Source: Acidovorax temperans (GTDB lineage: Bacteria; Pseudomonadota; Gammaproteobacteria; Burkholderiales; Burkholderiaceae_C). From it: a DNA stretch of 64,000 nt. The stretch lies in assembly GCF_006716905.1 (NCBI RefSeq), contig NZ_VFPV01000003.1:372001-436000 (forward strand). Direction: 5' to 3'. How positions within the stretch are numbered: the first letter of the stretch is position 1; the number at the start of each line of letters is the position of its first letter. Below the pieces are notes generated by a model that made no database searches, had not been told where the DNA came from, and saw only the letters and a list, made by a program, of their open reading frames with translations. Position numbers and translations under genes: made by a program. Below, piece after piece: positions 1 to 8,658 of the stretch.

Positions 1-1302
1 GGTGAGGATTTCACGGCCCGTGGCCTGCGACATGGGCTTGCGTACATAGTCGCCCTCGTTGTCCACTTGAAAACCATAGCCCCACAAGGTGTAAGTGCCA
101 TCGGCCTGGCCATAAAAATGCGGCTGGTGCGGCACCACCACCGACAGGTGCCAGCCCGATTCGTACCAGGTCATTAGCGCCCCCGTGCCGGGCTGGTTGC
201 CCGAGTATTCAGTGATGCGCTGCAGCAGCCGGTCGTCGCGCATGGTGAGGGTGAACGACTCCCACTTGTGCTCGTCCACATTGCCGCAGAACGCCGCAGG
301 GCGGCCAAAGTCAGGGGCCTTCTGCGCGATCTTTTCCCACAGCGTCCAGCCATGGTCCTCGCGGCCACGCACCAGGGCAGGAACGTCGTCGTTGCCGCCG
401 TAGCGCGCGTCCGAGGTGATGGAGCCCAGGGTAAAGAAGGCGAGGTCGTCTGCCCCCAGGTCCAGCGTGGTATCCACGGCGACCCCACCCTGCACCGCTT
501 GCACCTGCAGCGCCGTGGCGCGGCGTGTGCCGTCGCTCTGGGTGGCAAAAGTGGCGTCGGTCACCCGATGGCCAAAGCGCACGTCCACGCCCTGCTCCAT
601 CAGCCAGCGCTGCAACGGCACAACCATCGAGTCGTACTGGTTGTACTTGGTGCGCTTGACGCCCGCCAGGGTGTGGATGCGCGAGAACTCTTGCACAAAG
701 CGCAAGAAGTAGCGGCGCAGCTCAATGGCGCTGTGCCACTTCTGGAAGGCAAAGGTGGTGCGCCACATGCGCCAAAAATGGGTCTGGAAAAACGCTTCAT
801 CAAAGAACTCGTCGATGCGACGGCTGCCGATATGCGCCTCGGTCAGGGCCAACAGGCGCAGCATCTGCACGCGGTGCCCCATCGACAGGCCCAGCTTCTC
901 GGCATCAGCAATGACGTGCTGTGCATCTATCAGGCGCGCCTGGGCATGGGTGTGCACGTGGGCGTTGAATTGGCGGCACTCTTCGCGCACAGAAACCGTG
1001 GGGTCTTCCAGCGACGGGATGCTCTCAAACAAGTCCCACAGACACAGGTAGGTTTCGTCGGTCAGCATGCGGCCACCGCGTGTCACCCAGGTCTGAGGGG
1101 CGGGCGCGTTGGGCGCGGCGCCCCCGTCGAGCGAGCCGCCAGGCATGCCCGTTTCTTCCAGAATGTGGATATGGCTGGCGGGCACCTTGCCATCGCGAAT
1201 GGCAAAGGCGGCCACAGACATGCCTGCGATGCCGCCCCCCACGATCCACAGCTGGGCGGTTTGGGGGTTGGCGGGAGATGAGTTTTTGGTATGTTTTTTC
1301 AT
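1..1302 (-). CDS. ohyA: Oleate hydratase (MCRA family), 3' end beyond window
   Basis: About 434 N-terminal residues are visible; the C-terminus lies outside the window (family members are usually 530-650 residues). The enzyme is an FAD-dependent hydratase that adds water to the cis-9 double bond of oleate and related free fatty acids, giving 10-hydroxy acids. Seen: dinucleotide-binding motif VGGGIAG at residues 21-27, then ILEE and GGSLDG (about 48-60), and the family signature RGGRMLTDE followed by CLWDLFESIPSLED (about 75-100). The usual RGGREME acid pair is not conserved here, which fits the subgroup whose catalytic acid differs. The ATG at 1302 has AAGGGA about 12 bases upstream. The gene lies 344 bases downstream of livF on the same strand, after a terminator, so it is probably its own transcript. 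The family call is firm; the substrate is inferred. Confidence 0.9.
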   Translation of the reverse strand, partial: MKKHTKNSSPANPQTAQLWIVGGGIAGMSVAAFAIRDGKVPASHIHILEETGMPGGSLDGGAAPNAPAPQTWVTRGGRMLTDETYLCLWDLFESIPSLEDPTVSVREECRQFNAHVHTHAQARLIDAQHVIADAEKLGLSMGHRVQMLRLLALTEAHIGSRRIDEFFDEAFFQTHFWRMWRTTFAFQKWHSAIELRRYFLRFVQEFSRIHTLAGVKRTKYNQYDSMVVPLQRWLMEQGVDVRFGHRVTDATFATQSDGTRRATALQVQAVQGGVAVDTTLDLGADDLAFFTLGSITSDARYGGNDDVPALVRGREDHGWTLWEKIAQKAPDFGRPAAFCGNVDEHKWESFTLTMRDDRLLQRITEYSGNQPGTGALMTWYESGWHLSVVVPHQPHFYGQADGTYTLWGYGFQVDNEGDYVRKPMSQATGREILT

Positions 1303-1646
1303 TTGTTTCTGACGTCCCTTGGGTAAGTTGAACATCCGCAAAGCACTAGAGGGGCTGCAGAGCGATCAAGCAGGTGATCACGCCCTGTGGCTGCGTGGCC
1401 TGCGGGTGCCCAGTCGCCCGTTGGCAAAAAACCTAACGCTGGCGACAGAAGATTTATACACCTACCCGCAGTCTCCCCCGTGACGTCACAGCGCCAAAGA
1501 AACAAGTTCCCGACACAGATCAAGACAAAAGCACGCATCACAAAAAAAGCCCCGGCAGCGATGCCGAGGCTTGAAGTCACTCGCAGTGACAAATCGATGA
1601 AGCGAGAAGGAATGGCTGATCTACGCCAGGGGATCACCCCCGGCGT
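1303..1646. other. Intergenic region, ohyA promoter side / livF 3' side
   Basis: A 344-base stretch without a convincing gene. It holds the livF terminator near 1542-1573, an adjacent small perfect palindrome GTCACT-CGC-AGTGAC (1575-1589), and presumably the promoter of the oleate hydratase gene. A 112-codon minus-strand frame crosses it but overlaps the ohyA start and has no recognisable protein features. Confidence 0.5.
1542..1573 (-). terminator. Rho-independent terminator after livF
   Basis: Read on the minus strand: AAGCC-T-CGGC, loop ATCGCT, GCCG-G-GGCTT, then TTTTT. It closes the livHMGF transcript before the oleate hydratase gene. Confidence 0.8.
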
Positions 1647-2342
1647 TCAAACCTCCAGCCACTCCTTGCGGATGTAGTTGTCGGCCCGCAGGCTGTCGGG
1701 CGTTCCCTGGAACACGATGGCGCCATGACCCATCACCAGGGCGCGGTCGGAAATGGTCATGGCGATGGTGAGCTTTTGCTCGATGAGCAGCACCGAGATT
1801 CCCCGGGCCTTGAGGGCCTGCAGATACTCGCCCACCAGCTCCACGATCTTGGGCGCCAATCCCTCGGTCGGCTCATCGATGATGATGAGGTCGGGGTCGC
1901 CCATGAGCGTGCGGCACAGCGTGAGCATCTGCTGCTCGCCACCCGACATCACGCCCGCTTCTGTGTGCTGGCGTTCCTTGAGGCGCGGGAACATCTGGTA
2001 CATGTCGTCAAACGACCAGCGGCTATTTTTGCCGTTGCCCTTTTGCCCCAGCATCAGGTTTTGGTGAACCGTCAGGTTGGGGAACACATCGCGGCTTTCG
2101 GGTACGTAGCCCAGGCCCAGGTGGGCAATCTCGTAAGCCTTCTTGCCCCGCAGTTCCTGCCCTTTCCAATTAATGGAACCCTCCCAGTCCACCATTCCCA
2201 TGATGGCCTTGGCGGTGGTGGACCGGCCCGAACCGTTGCGCCCGAGCAGCGCCACGATCTCACCGGGTTGCACATCAAAGCTCACGCCATGCAGCACATG
2301 GCTTTTGCCGTAGTAGGCGTGGAGGTTGTCAATTTTCAGCAT
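1647..2342 (-). CDS. livF: Liv-type ABC transporter ATP-binding protein LivF
   Basis: 231 residues, normal for LivF: one of two cytoplasmic ATPases that power a hydrophobic amino-acid/amide-type (HAAT) importer. Seen: Walker A GRNGSGRST at about residues 35-43, in which the canonical lysine is arginine; signature MSGGEQQ (about 132-138); Walker B LIIIDEPTEGLAP (about 153-165); the switch histidine is replaced by Q in LLIEQKL, as is common in LivF. Starts 3 bases after the livG stop and ends just before a terminator. The transported substrate cannot be told from the ATPase. The K-to-R change is discussed as a finding. Confidence 0.93.
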   Translation of the reverse strand: MLKIDNLHAYYGKSHVLHGVSFDVQPGEIVALLGRNGSGRSTTAKAIMGMVDWEGSINWKGQELRGKKAYEIAHLGLGYVPESRDVFPNLTVHQNLMLGQKGNGKNSRWSFDDMYQMFPRLKERQHTEAGVMSGGEQQMLTLCRTLMGDPDLIIIDEPTEGLAPKIVELVGEYLQALKARGISVLLIEQKLTIAMTISDRALVMGHGAIVFQGTPDSLRADNYIRKEWLEV

Positions 2343-2345
2343 AGG

Positions 2346-3131
2346 TCAGTGTCCCGCTCCCTGCGCATCTGCCACGGCAGAGCCGAGGTAGGCCTCTTGC
2401 ACGCGCTGGTTGGCGCGCACCTTGGCAGGCGTATCGAATGCAATCACCTCGCCGTACACCACCACGGCGATCTTGTCGGCCAGGCCAAACACCACGCCCA
2501 TGTCGTGCTCCACGGTCAGCAGTGTGCGGCCCACGGTCACTTCCTTGATGAGGTGGATGAAGCGCGTGGTTTCGCTCTTGCTCATGCCGGCGGTGGGCTC
2601 GTCCAGCAAGATCACGTTGGCACCGCCTGCGATGGTGATACCGATTTCCAGCGCACGCTGTTCGGCATAGGTCAGGTTCATGGCCAGGGTGTCACGCTTC
2701 TTGTCGAGCTTGATCATCTCCATCAGCTCTTTGGCGCGCTCGTTGGCATCGTCCAGGTTCGAGAGAAAGCGCAGGAAGGTGTACTTGTAGCCCATGCTCC
2801 ACAGCACGCTGCAGCGCAGGTTCTCAAACACCGACAGCTTGGGGAAGATGTTGGTGATCTGGAAGCTGCGCGACAGGCCCCTGCGGTTGATCTCGTACGG
2901 GGCCATGCCGTTGATGCGCTGGCCGTTCAAGATCACGTCGCCGCTGGTGGGGGCAAAGCGCCCGCTGATGAGGTTGAACAGCGTTGACTTGCCCGCGCCA
3001 TTGGGGCCAATGATGGCCACTCGCTCGCCAGAAGCCACTGCCAGATTGGCGCCGCGGATGATTTCTGTCTTGCCAAAACTCTTGCGCAAGTCGCGCAGTT
3101 CCAGCGCGTAGGTTGCGTTGTCAGCCGCCAT
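2346..3131 (-). CDS. livG: Liv-type ABC transporter ATP-binding protein LivG
   Basis: 261 residues, the partner ATPase of LivF. Walker A GPNGAGKST is canonical (about residues 42-50), the signature helix reads LTYAEQRALEI as in other LivG proteins, Walker B is ILLDEPTAGM, and the H-loop is TVEHDMGVVF. The C-terminal extension typical of LivG is present. The gene is separated from livM by 2 bases and from livF by 3, so the ATPases are translated from one message. The dimer would therefore pair one canonical ATPase site with one containing the arginine variant of LivF. Confidence 0.94.
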   Translation of the reverse strand: MAADNATYALELRDLRKSFGKTEIIRGANLAVASGERVAIIGPNGAGKSTLFNLISGRFAPTSGDVILNGQRINGMAPYEINRRGLSRSFQITNIFPKLSVFENLRCSVLWSMGYKYTFLRFLSNLDDANERAKELMEMIKLDKKRDTLAMNLTYAEQRALEIGITIAGGANVILLDEPTAGMSKSETTRFIHLIKEVTVGRTLLTVEHDMGVVFGLADKIAVVVYGEVIAFDTPAKVRANQRVQEAYLGSAVADAQGAGH

Positions 3132-3133
3132 GG

Positions 3134-4459
3134 TTACAAAGCCTCCCCGCGCTTGATTTCATGCTCGATCTCTTCCTGTATGGAACTCCACTGCTTGGCA
3201 AACTGCCGCCGGCACAGCTCAAACAACCCGCCACCCGTGAGCAGCACAAAGCCCGCGCCAAACCAGCTGGTCAGGCTCTTGGCGTTGATGGTGGCACCCA
3301 GGAAGTTCATCTCGGGCCCCACGGCTGCGTTGAGTTGGAGGTGGTAGGTCATCTCCACCATGCAGGCTGCACCCAGCACACCCACCAGGCCCGTGCCAGC
3401 CAAGCCCAGGTACGAAACCCACAAGGGCCGCAACTTGCCGTACTTGGCCAGGCGCAGATTCATCATGATCAGGCTGGCAATCCCGCCAGGCGCGTACATC
3501 ACCATGAACAGGAACACCAGCCCCAGGTACAAGAGCCAGGCCTTGGACAGCTCGGACAGCAGCACTGAAGCCAACACCAGCAGGACTGCACCAATGATGG
3601 GCCCAAAGAAGAATGTGGCCCCGCCGAGGAAGGTGAACAGCAGGTAGCCCCCGGAACGCAACACGCTCAGACTGTCGGCCCCGGTGATGATTTCAAAGTT
3701 GATGGTGGCCAAGCCGCCGCCAATGCCTGCAAAAAAGCCCGCGATGATGAACGCAAAGTAGCGCACGCGCTGGGTGTTGTAGCCAATGAACTCCACACGC
3801 TCGGGATTGTCGCGCACCGCATTCAAAATGCGGCCCAGCGGGGTGCCCGTGAACGCAAACATGGCTGCAGTGCACACAAAGCAGTACGCAGCGATCAGGT
3901 AATACACCTGGATGGCCGGGCCGAAGGTGATGCCGAAGAAGGGCGTGCCGTACACACGGTTGGTGGTGATGCCGCCTTCGCCCCCGAAGAACTCGGGGAA
4001 CATCAGCGCCATGGCAGCCACCAGCTCGCCCACACCCAGCGTGATCATGGCGAAGGTGGTGCCAGACTTCTTGGTGGTCACAAAGCCCAGCAAGATGGCA
4101 AAGAACGCCCCAGCCAGGCCGCCCACCAGTGGAATGAGCACCAGCGGAATACCTGCCGAGCCCTTGGTGGCCATGTTCATGGCGTGGATGGCGATGAAGG
4201 AGCCCAGCCCGGTGTACACCGCGTGCCCGAAGCTGAGCATGCCCCCCTGCCCCAGCAGCATGTTGTAAGACAGGCAGATGATGATGAGGTAGCCGATTTG
4301 CGAAAGCATGGTCAGCGCCAGGCTGCTGCGAAACAGCATGGGCGCCACGATGAGAGCAATCGCAAACAGCGACCAGATCACGAAGCGCCCAATGTTCCAG
4401 GGCTTGAACCGGTAGTACGACACAGGGCCTGCGGCCGATGATGTGGTGGATGCATTCAT
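3134..4459 (-). CDS. livM: Liv-type ABC transporter permease LivM
   Basis: 441 residues, longer than the typical 320-420 LivM. Around ten hydrophobic segments are visible, with the permease coupling region ERVEFIGYNTQRVRYFAFIIAG in the middle third (quoted in part: RVEFIGYNTQRVRYFAF). The last ~110 residues add two further hydrophobic stretches and a charged tail (QEEIEHEIKRGEAL), an extension not needed by LivM itself and probably lineage-specific. Inner-membrane subunit; forms the channel with LivH. Four bases separate it from livH. Confidence 0.92.
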   Translation of the reverse strand: MNASTTSSAAGPVSYYRFKPWNIGRFVIWSLFAIALIVAPMLFRSSLALTMLSQIGYLIIICLSYNMLLGQGGMLSFGHAVYTGLGSFIAIHAMNMATKGSAGIPLVLIPLVGGLAGAFFAILLGFVTTKKSGTTFAMITLGVGELVAAMALMFPEFFGGEGGITTNRVYGTPFFGITFGPAIQVYYLIAAYCFVCTAAMFAFTGTPLGRILNAVRDNPERVEFIGYNTQRVRYFAFIIAGFFAGIGGGLATINFEIITGADSLSVLRSGGYLLFTFLGGATFFFGPIIGAVLLVLASVLLSELSKAWLLYLGLVFLFMVMYAPGGIASLIMMNLRLAKYGKLRPLWVSYLGLAGTGLVGVLGAACMVEMTYHLQLNAAVGPEMNFLGATINAKSLTSWFGAGFVLLTGGGLFELCRRQFAKQWSSIQEEIEHEIKRGEAL

Positions 4460-4463
4460 GGGG

Positions 4464-5417
4464 TCAGTCCTCCCGGGTACCCAGCAGGCCCTTGGGGCGG
4501 AAGATCAGGATCAGAACCAGGAACAGGTACGGCAAGATGGGCGCGACCTGCGAGACGGTGAGCTTGAGCAAGGGGTAGCCAAAAGTCTGCTCGGTGACGG
4601 TCACACCGATCATCTTGAACGCGTGAATCAGCGAGTAGTCCAGCGCCACCGCAAAGGTCTGCACGATGCCGATGAGCAGCGAAGCGAGAAACGCCCCGGC
4701 CAGCGAACCCATGCCGCCCACCACCACCACCACGAAGATGATGGAGCCCACCGAGGCCGCCATGGCCGGTTCGGTGACATAGGTGTTGCCGCCGATCACG
4801 CCCGCCAGGCCCGCCAGCGCAGCGCCGCCGCCAAACACCAGCATGAACACGCGCGGCACGTTGTGGCCCAGGGCTTCCACCATCTCAGGGTATTTCAGCG
4901 CGGCCTGAATCACCAGCCCGATGCGGGTGCGGGTGAGCAGCAGCCACACCGACAGCAGCATCAACAGCGCCACCAGCATCACGAAAGAGCGCGACTTGGG
5001 GAACTGCGTGCCATACAGCGTGAACAGCGGGCCCTGCAATTGCTCGGGCAGGCCATAAGGCACGGTGGAACGGCCCCACACCAACTGCACCACTTCCAGA
5101 ATCAGGTACGACAGGCCAAAGGTGACCAGCAACTCTGGCACGTGGCCGAACTTGTGCACCCTGCGCAGGCAGTAGCGCTCAAACCCGGCACCCAGCGCAA
5201 ACACGACCAGCGGGGCCAAGACAAGCGCTGGCCAGAAACCCACGACCCCTGAGATGGTGTACGCAAAGTAGGCACCTAACATGTAGAAGCTGGTGTGCGC
5301 AAAGTTGAGCACACCCATCATGCTGAAGATCAGCGTGAGGCCTGAGCTCAGCATGAACAGCAGCAGCCCGTAGCTGACGCCGTTCAGCAAAGAGATCACG
5401 AAAAACTCAAGATTCAT
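4464..5417 (-). CDS. livH: Liv-type ABC transporter permease LivH
   Basis: 317 residues, eight or so membrane segments; begins NLEFFVISLLNGVSYGLLLF and contains the conserved GLTLIFSMMGVLNFAHTSFY motif of LivH-type permeases (about residues 25-45). The EAL-type coupling loop is KYPEMVEALGHNVPRVF. It is the first gene after the livK terminator, so read-through of that terminator sets its level relative to the binding protein. Inner membrane. Confidence 0.94.
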   Translation of the reverse strand: MNLEFFVISLLNGVSYGLLLFMLSSGLTLIFSMMGVLNFAHTSFYMLGAYFAYTISGVVGFWPALVLAPLVVFALGAGFERYCLRRVHKFGHVPELLVTFGLSYLILEVVQLVWGRSTVPYGLPEQLQGPLFTLYGTQFPKSRSFVMLVALLMLLSVWLLLTRTRIGLVIQAALKYPEMVEALGHNVPRVFMLVFGGGAALAGLAGVIGGNTYVTEPAMAASVGSIIFVVVVVGGMGSLAGAFLASLLIGIVQTFAVALDYSLIHAFKMIGVTVTEQTFGYPLLKLTVSQVAPILPYLFLVLILIFRPKGLLGTRED

Positions 5418-5438
5418 GGGAATTTTTCAATGCTGGGT

Positions 5439-5466
5439 AAAAAAAAGGCCCGAGTATGTCGGGCCT
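5439..5466 (-). terminator. Intergenic terminator between livK and livH
   Basis: On the minus strand an 8-bp perfect stem AGGCCCGA / TCGGGCCT with a 5-base loop is followed by eight Ts. Placed 20 bases after livK and before livHMGF, it fits the usual arrangement in which most transcripts stop after the abundantly needed binding protein and a fraction reads through to the membrane components. Confidence 0.88.
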
Positions 5467-5485
5467 CGAAGCTAAGCGGCCGAAC

Positions 5486-6718
5486 TCAAGGGCGCTTCAT
5501 CTGGCACGACGTGGGCGTGCTGGCCACATAGGGCTCGTAGTACTTCACGGGCACGAAGGTGTGGCCGGTGTTCTCCGAGTCGATGGGGTACTTGCCGCCG
5601 GCCTTTTCCCACTTGGAGATGAACAGGCCTTGCTGCAGCTGGTGGTCCGTCTTGCGCATTTCCACTTCGCCGTTGAAGCTGTTGAACTTCATGCCTTCCA
5701 TCACAGCCGCCACCTTGACGGGGTCGGTGGACTTGGCCTTCACAAACGCTTCGGAAAGCATGGTGTACGCGTGGTAGATGGAGCCGGTGTACATGTCGTC
5801 GTTGAACTTCTTCTTGTAGTCCAGCACGATCTTGTTCAGCGGGCCAGGCAAGTTCATGTGGGCATAGGCGACCATGTACACGCGGCCGGCGGCAGCGGCG
5901 CCCATGGCGGTGGGGCTACCCGTGACGGAACCGTAGTAGGTGTAGAAGTTGACGTTGTTCAGGCCAGCATCGTTGGCGGCCTTGATCAGCAGAGCCAAGT
6001 CAGAGCCCCAGTTGCCGGTGATCACGCTGTCTGCGCCCGAAGCCTTGATCTTGGCGATATAGGGGGCAAAGTCACGTACCTGTGCCAGTGGGTGCAGGTC
6101 GTCACCCACGAACTGCACATCAGGGCGCTTGCGGGCCATCATTTCTTTGGCGTACTTGGATACCTGATGACCGTGCGAATAGTTCTGGTTGATCAGGTAG
6201 ACCTTTTTGACCTCGGGCAGGTCTTTCATGTAGGTCGTGAGAGCTTCCATCTTCATGGAAGTATCGGCATCCAGGCGGAAGTGCCAGTAGCTGCACTTGC
6301 TGTTGGTGAGGTCTGGGTCCACCGCAGCGTAGTTCAGAAACAGCACTTCCTTGCCGGGGTTGCGGGCGTTGTGCTTTTCCAGCGCGTCCATGATGGCAAG
6401 AGCCGGTCCTGAACCATTGCCTTGCACCACATAGCGTGCACCCTGGTCCATGGCAGAGCGCAACGCACTCGTGGTCTCCTGGGGGCTGAGCTTGTTGTCG
6501 ATGCCGATGATTTCAAATTTGACGCCGGCAGGGTTCTTTTTGTTGAACTCTTCTGCCAGGAACTGGAAACTCTTAAGCTGGTTGGTTCCCACCGCTGCCA
6601 TCAAGCCCGAGAGAGGGTCAAGCCAGGCAATTTTGACGGTCTGCCCCTGTTGGGCAAAAACTGCGCTAGCGCCCATCAAAAGGACGGATGCCGCTACGGT
6701 CTTGATAGCAAATTTCAT
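5486..6718 (-). CDS. livK: Periplasmic branched-chain amino-acid-type substrate-binding protein
   Basis: 410 residues. A signal peptide ends near residue 22 (VFAQQ). The mature protein is a type-I periplasmic binding protein (Peripla_BP_6) with the opening KIAWLDPLSGLMAAVGTNQL and the QGNGSGPALA loop near residue 100. Start codon at 6718 with AAGGAG 8 bases upstream. Ligand uncertain: Liv-type proteins of this length serve branched-chain amino acids, amides, aromatic acids and other carboxylates. Its position directly downstream of an acyl-CoA ligase suggests a carboxylic acid that is activated to CoA after uptake; this is inference. Confidence 0.9.
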   Translation of the reverse strand: MKFAIKTVAASVLLMGASAVFAQQGQTVKIAWLDPLSGLMAAVGTNQLKSFQFLAEEFNKKNPAGVKFEIIGIDNKLSPQETTSALRSAMDQGARYVVQGNGSGPALAIMDALEKHNARNPGKEVLFLNYAAVDPDLTNSKCSYWHFRLDADTSMKMEALTTYMKDLPEVKKVYLINQNYSHGHQVSKYAKEMMARKRPDVQFVGDDLHPLAQVRDFAPYIAKIKASGADSVITGNWGSDLALLIKAANDAGLNNVNFYTYYGSVTGSPTAMGAAAAGRVYMVAYAHMNLPGPLNKIVLDYKKKFNDDMYTGSIYHAYTMLSEAFVKAKSTDPVKVAAVMEGMKFNSFNGEVEMRKTDHQLQQGLFISKWEKAGGKYPIDSENTGHTFVPVKYYEPYVASTPTSCQMKRP

Positions 6719-6763
6719 GGTTTTTTCTCCTTGTGAATCGGACAGGGCTCAGCGTACCTTGTT

Positions 6764-6789
6764 GCAATCCCTGATCCCTCAGGGATTGC
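6764..6789. repeat. Perfect 11-bp hairpin between acyl-CoA ligase and livK
   Basis: GCAATCCCTGA, loop TCCC, TCAGGGATTGC. No T-run follows on either strand, so it is not a standard intrinsic terminator. It lies 45 bases before the livK start codon and 58 bases after the ligase stop, so it could be an mRNA 3'-end stabiliser or an operator. Confidence 0.5.
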
Positions 6790-6846
6790 CCCTAGCAGCT
6801 ATCGCACACGCGACTGACCAAGGAAAAACCCCATGTCACGCAAGCT

Positions 6847-8490
6847 TCAAAGTCCTGGCAGACGGTAGTCCTTGAGCAGCTCGCGCAGCTTGGTCTTGAG
6901 CATCTTGCCGGTGGCACCGATCGGGATGGCATCCACAAACACTACGTCATCGGGGATCTGCCACTTGGCTGTCTTGCCTTCGTAGAACGCGAGCAGTTCC
7001 TCTCGGGTCACCTCGGTGCCGGGGCGCTTGACCACCGCCACGATGGGGCGCTCGTCCCACTTGGGGTGGGGCATGCCCACGCAGGCTGCCATCTGGATGG
7101 AGGGGTGCGCCATGGCGATGTTTTCAATGTCGATGGAGCTGATCCACTCGCCGCCAGACTTGATCACGTCCTTGCTGCGATCAGTGATCTGCATGAAGCC
7201 ATCGGCATCAATCGTGGCCACGTCACCCGTGGGGAACCAACCCCGGCCACGCGAATCCTTGATAAGCGGGTCACCGCCCTCGCCCTTGAAATAGCTGCCC
7301 ACAATCCACGGGCCCTTGACCAGCAAATCGCCGTAGGTCTTGCCATCCCAAGGCAGTTCTTCCCCATCGCCGCCCACGATCTTCATGTCCACGCCATAAA
7401 TGGCGCGGCCCTGCTTTTGCACGATCTTCATCTGCTCTTCCTTGGGCAGGGAAAGGTGCTTGTTCTTCAGGGTGCACAGCGTGCCCAGAGGGCTCATCTC
7501 GGTCATGCCCCAGGCGTGCAGCACCGTGACGCCATAGCCTTCCTGGAAGGCCGTGATCATGGCCGGCGGGCAGGCCGAGCCACCAATCACCGTGCGCTTG
7601 AGCGACGAGAACGTCAGCCCGGCGGGCTTCATGTGGCCCAGCAGCATCTGCCACACGGTGGGCACGCCTGCGGCGTAGGTCACCTGCTCGGCTTCGATCA
7701 GTTCGTACACCGACTTGCCATCAAGTGCGGGGCCTGGGAAGACCAGCTTGCAGCCCGTCAGCGCCGCAGAATATGGAATCCCCCACGCGTTGACGTGGAA
7801 CATGGGCACCACGGGCAGCACCGAGTCGCGCGCCGACAGGCACATCACATCGGGCAGCGCCGCAGCGTAGGCGTGCAGCGTGGTGGAGCGGTGGCTGTAC
7901 AGCGCCGCCTTGGGGTTGCCTGTGGTGCCGCTGGTGTAGCACATGCTCGACGCAGAGTTCTCATCAAACTCGGGCCAGCTGTAATCCGCCGATTGCGCGC
8001 CAATCCAGGCCTCGTAGCTCAGCAACCCTGGAATGCCCGAATCAGCAGGCAGCTTGTCGGCATCGCACAGTGCCACCCATTGCTTCACGGTGGGGCACTT
8101 GGCATGCACCGCCTGCACCAGCGGCAGGAAGGTCATGTCAAAGCACAGCACCTGGTCTTCGGCGTGGTTTACGATCCAGGCAATCTGGTCAGGGTGCAAG
8201 CGGGGGTTGATGGTGTGCAGCACGCGGCCCGAGCCACTCACGCCAAAGTACATCTCCATGTGGCGGTAGCCATTCCAGGCCAGGGTCGCCACACGGTCGC
8301 TGAATTGCAACTGCTGGGCATCCAGTGCGTTGGCCAGCCGGCGGGCGCGGGCCGCCAGGTCGCGGTAGGTGTAACGGTGGATATCGCCTTCCACCCGGCG
8401 AGAGACGATTTCTGCATCACCGTGGTGGCGCTCGGCAAACTCGATCAGCGACGAAATAAGCAGCGGTTGGCTCTGCATCAAACCCAGCAT
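6847..8490 (-). CDS. Medium-chain / methylthiopropionate-type acyl-CoA ligase (AlkK/DmdB family)
   Basis: 547 residues, class-I adenylate-forming enzyme: fatty or related acid + ATP + CoA to acyl-CoA. The whole length resembles AlkK of Pseudomonas, including the start [18 protein letters not shown], the phosphate loop [18 protein letters not shown] (the usual G-V after K is A-A), [34 protein letters not shown], the hinge [15 protein letters not shown] and the C-terminal catalytic lysine in [10 protein letters not shown]. Located upstream of the Liv importer on the same strand with a 128-base gap, so possibly one regulon. Candidate substrates are C6-C12 fatty acids, aromatic side-chain acids or methylthiopropionate; sequence alone does not separate these. 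Confidence 0.9.
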   Translation of the reverse strand: MLGLMQSQPLLISSLIEFAERHHGDAEIVSRRVEGDIHRYTYRDLAARARRLANALDAQQLQFSDRVATLAWNGYRHMEMYFGVSGSGRVLHTINPRLHPDQIAWIVNHAEDQVLCFDMTFLPLVQAVHAKCPTVKQWVALCDADKLPADSGIPGLLSYEAWIGAQSADYSWPEFDENSASSMCYTSGTTGNPKAALYSHRSTTLHAYAAALPDVMCLSARDSVLPVVPMFHVNAWGIPYSAALTGCKLVFPGPALDGKSVYELIEAEQVTYAAGVPTVWQMLLGHMKPAGLTFSSLKRTVIGGSACPPAMITAFQEGYGVTVLHAWGMTEMSPLGTLCTLKNKHLSLPKEEQMKIVQKQGRAIYGVDMKIVGGDGEELPWDGKTYGDLLVKGPWIVGSYFKGEGGDPLIKDSRGRGWFPTGDVATIDADGFMQITDRSKDVIKSGGEWISSIDIENIAMAHPSIQMAACVGMPHPKWDERPIVAVVKRPGTEVTREELLAFYEGKTAKWQIPDDVVFVDAIPIGATGKMLKTKLRELLKDYRLPGL

Positions 8491-8658
8491 GTTGGCTCCT
8501 AAGATGTTGTTGTGGACAAAGCAGCCATCGTACTGCGCGCAGACCCTCCGCTGTGTCGCAAAGGGGCTCGTGAAATCCCTTGCTGTACGGCCCGGCCATC
8601 AACCTCTGGACATGGCCCCGGAAGATCGGGGAATTTGACGGCTGCGAGACAATGCCGC

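Noticed and set aside
268-1281. A 337-codon plus-strand open frame over the oleate hydratase gene
   Set aside because: It is antisense to a clear MCRA-family protein; its His/Gln/Arg-rich translation is typical of the complement of GC-rich coding DNA.
7066-8502. Long plus-strand frame across the acyl-CoA ligase
   Set aside because: Pure antisense shadow of a well-conserved enzyme.
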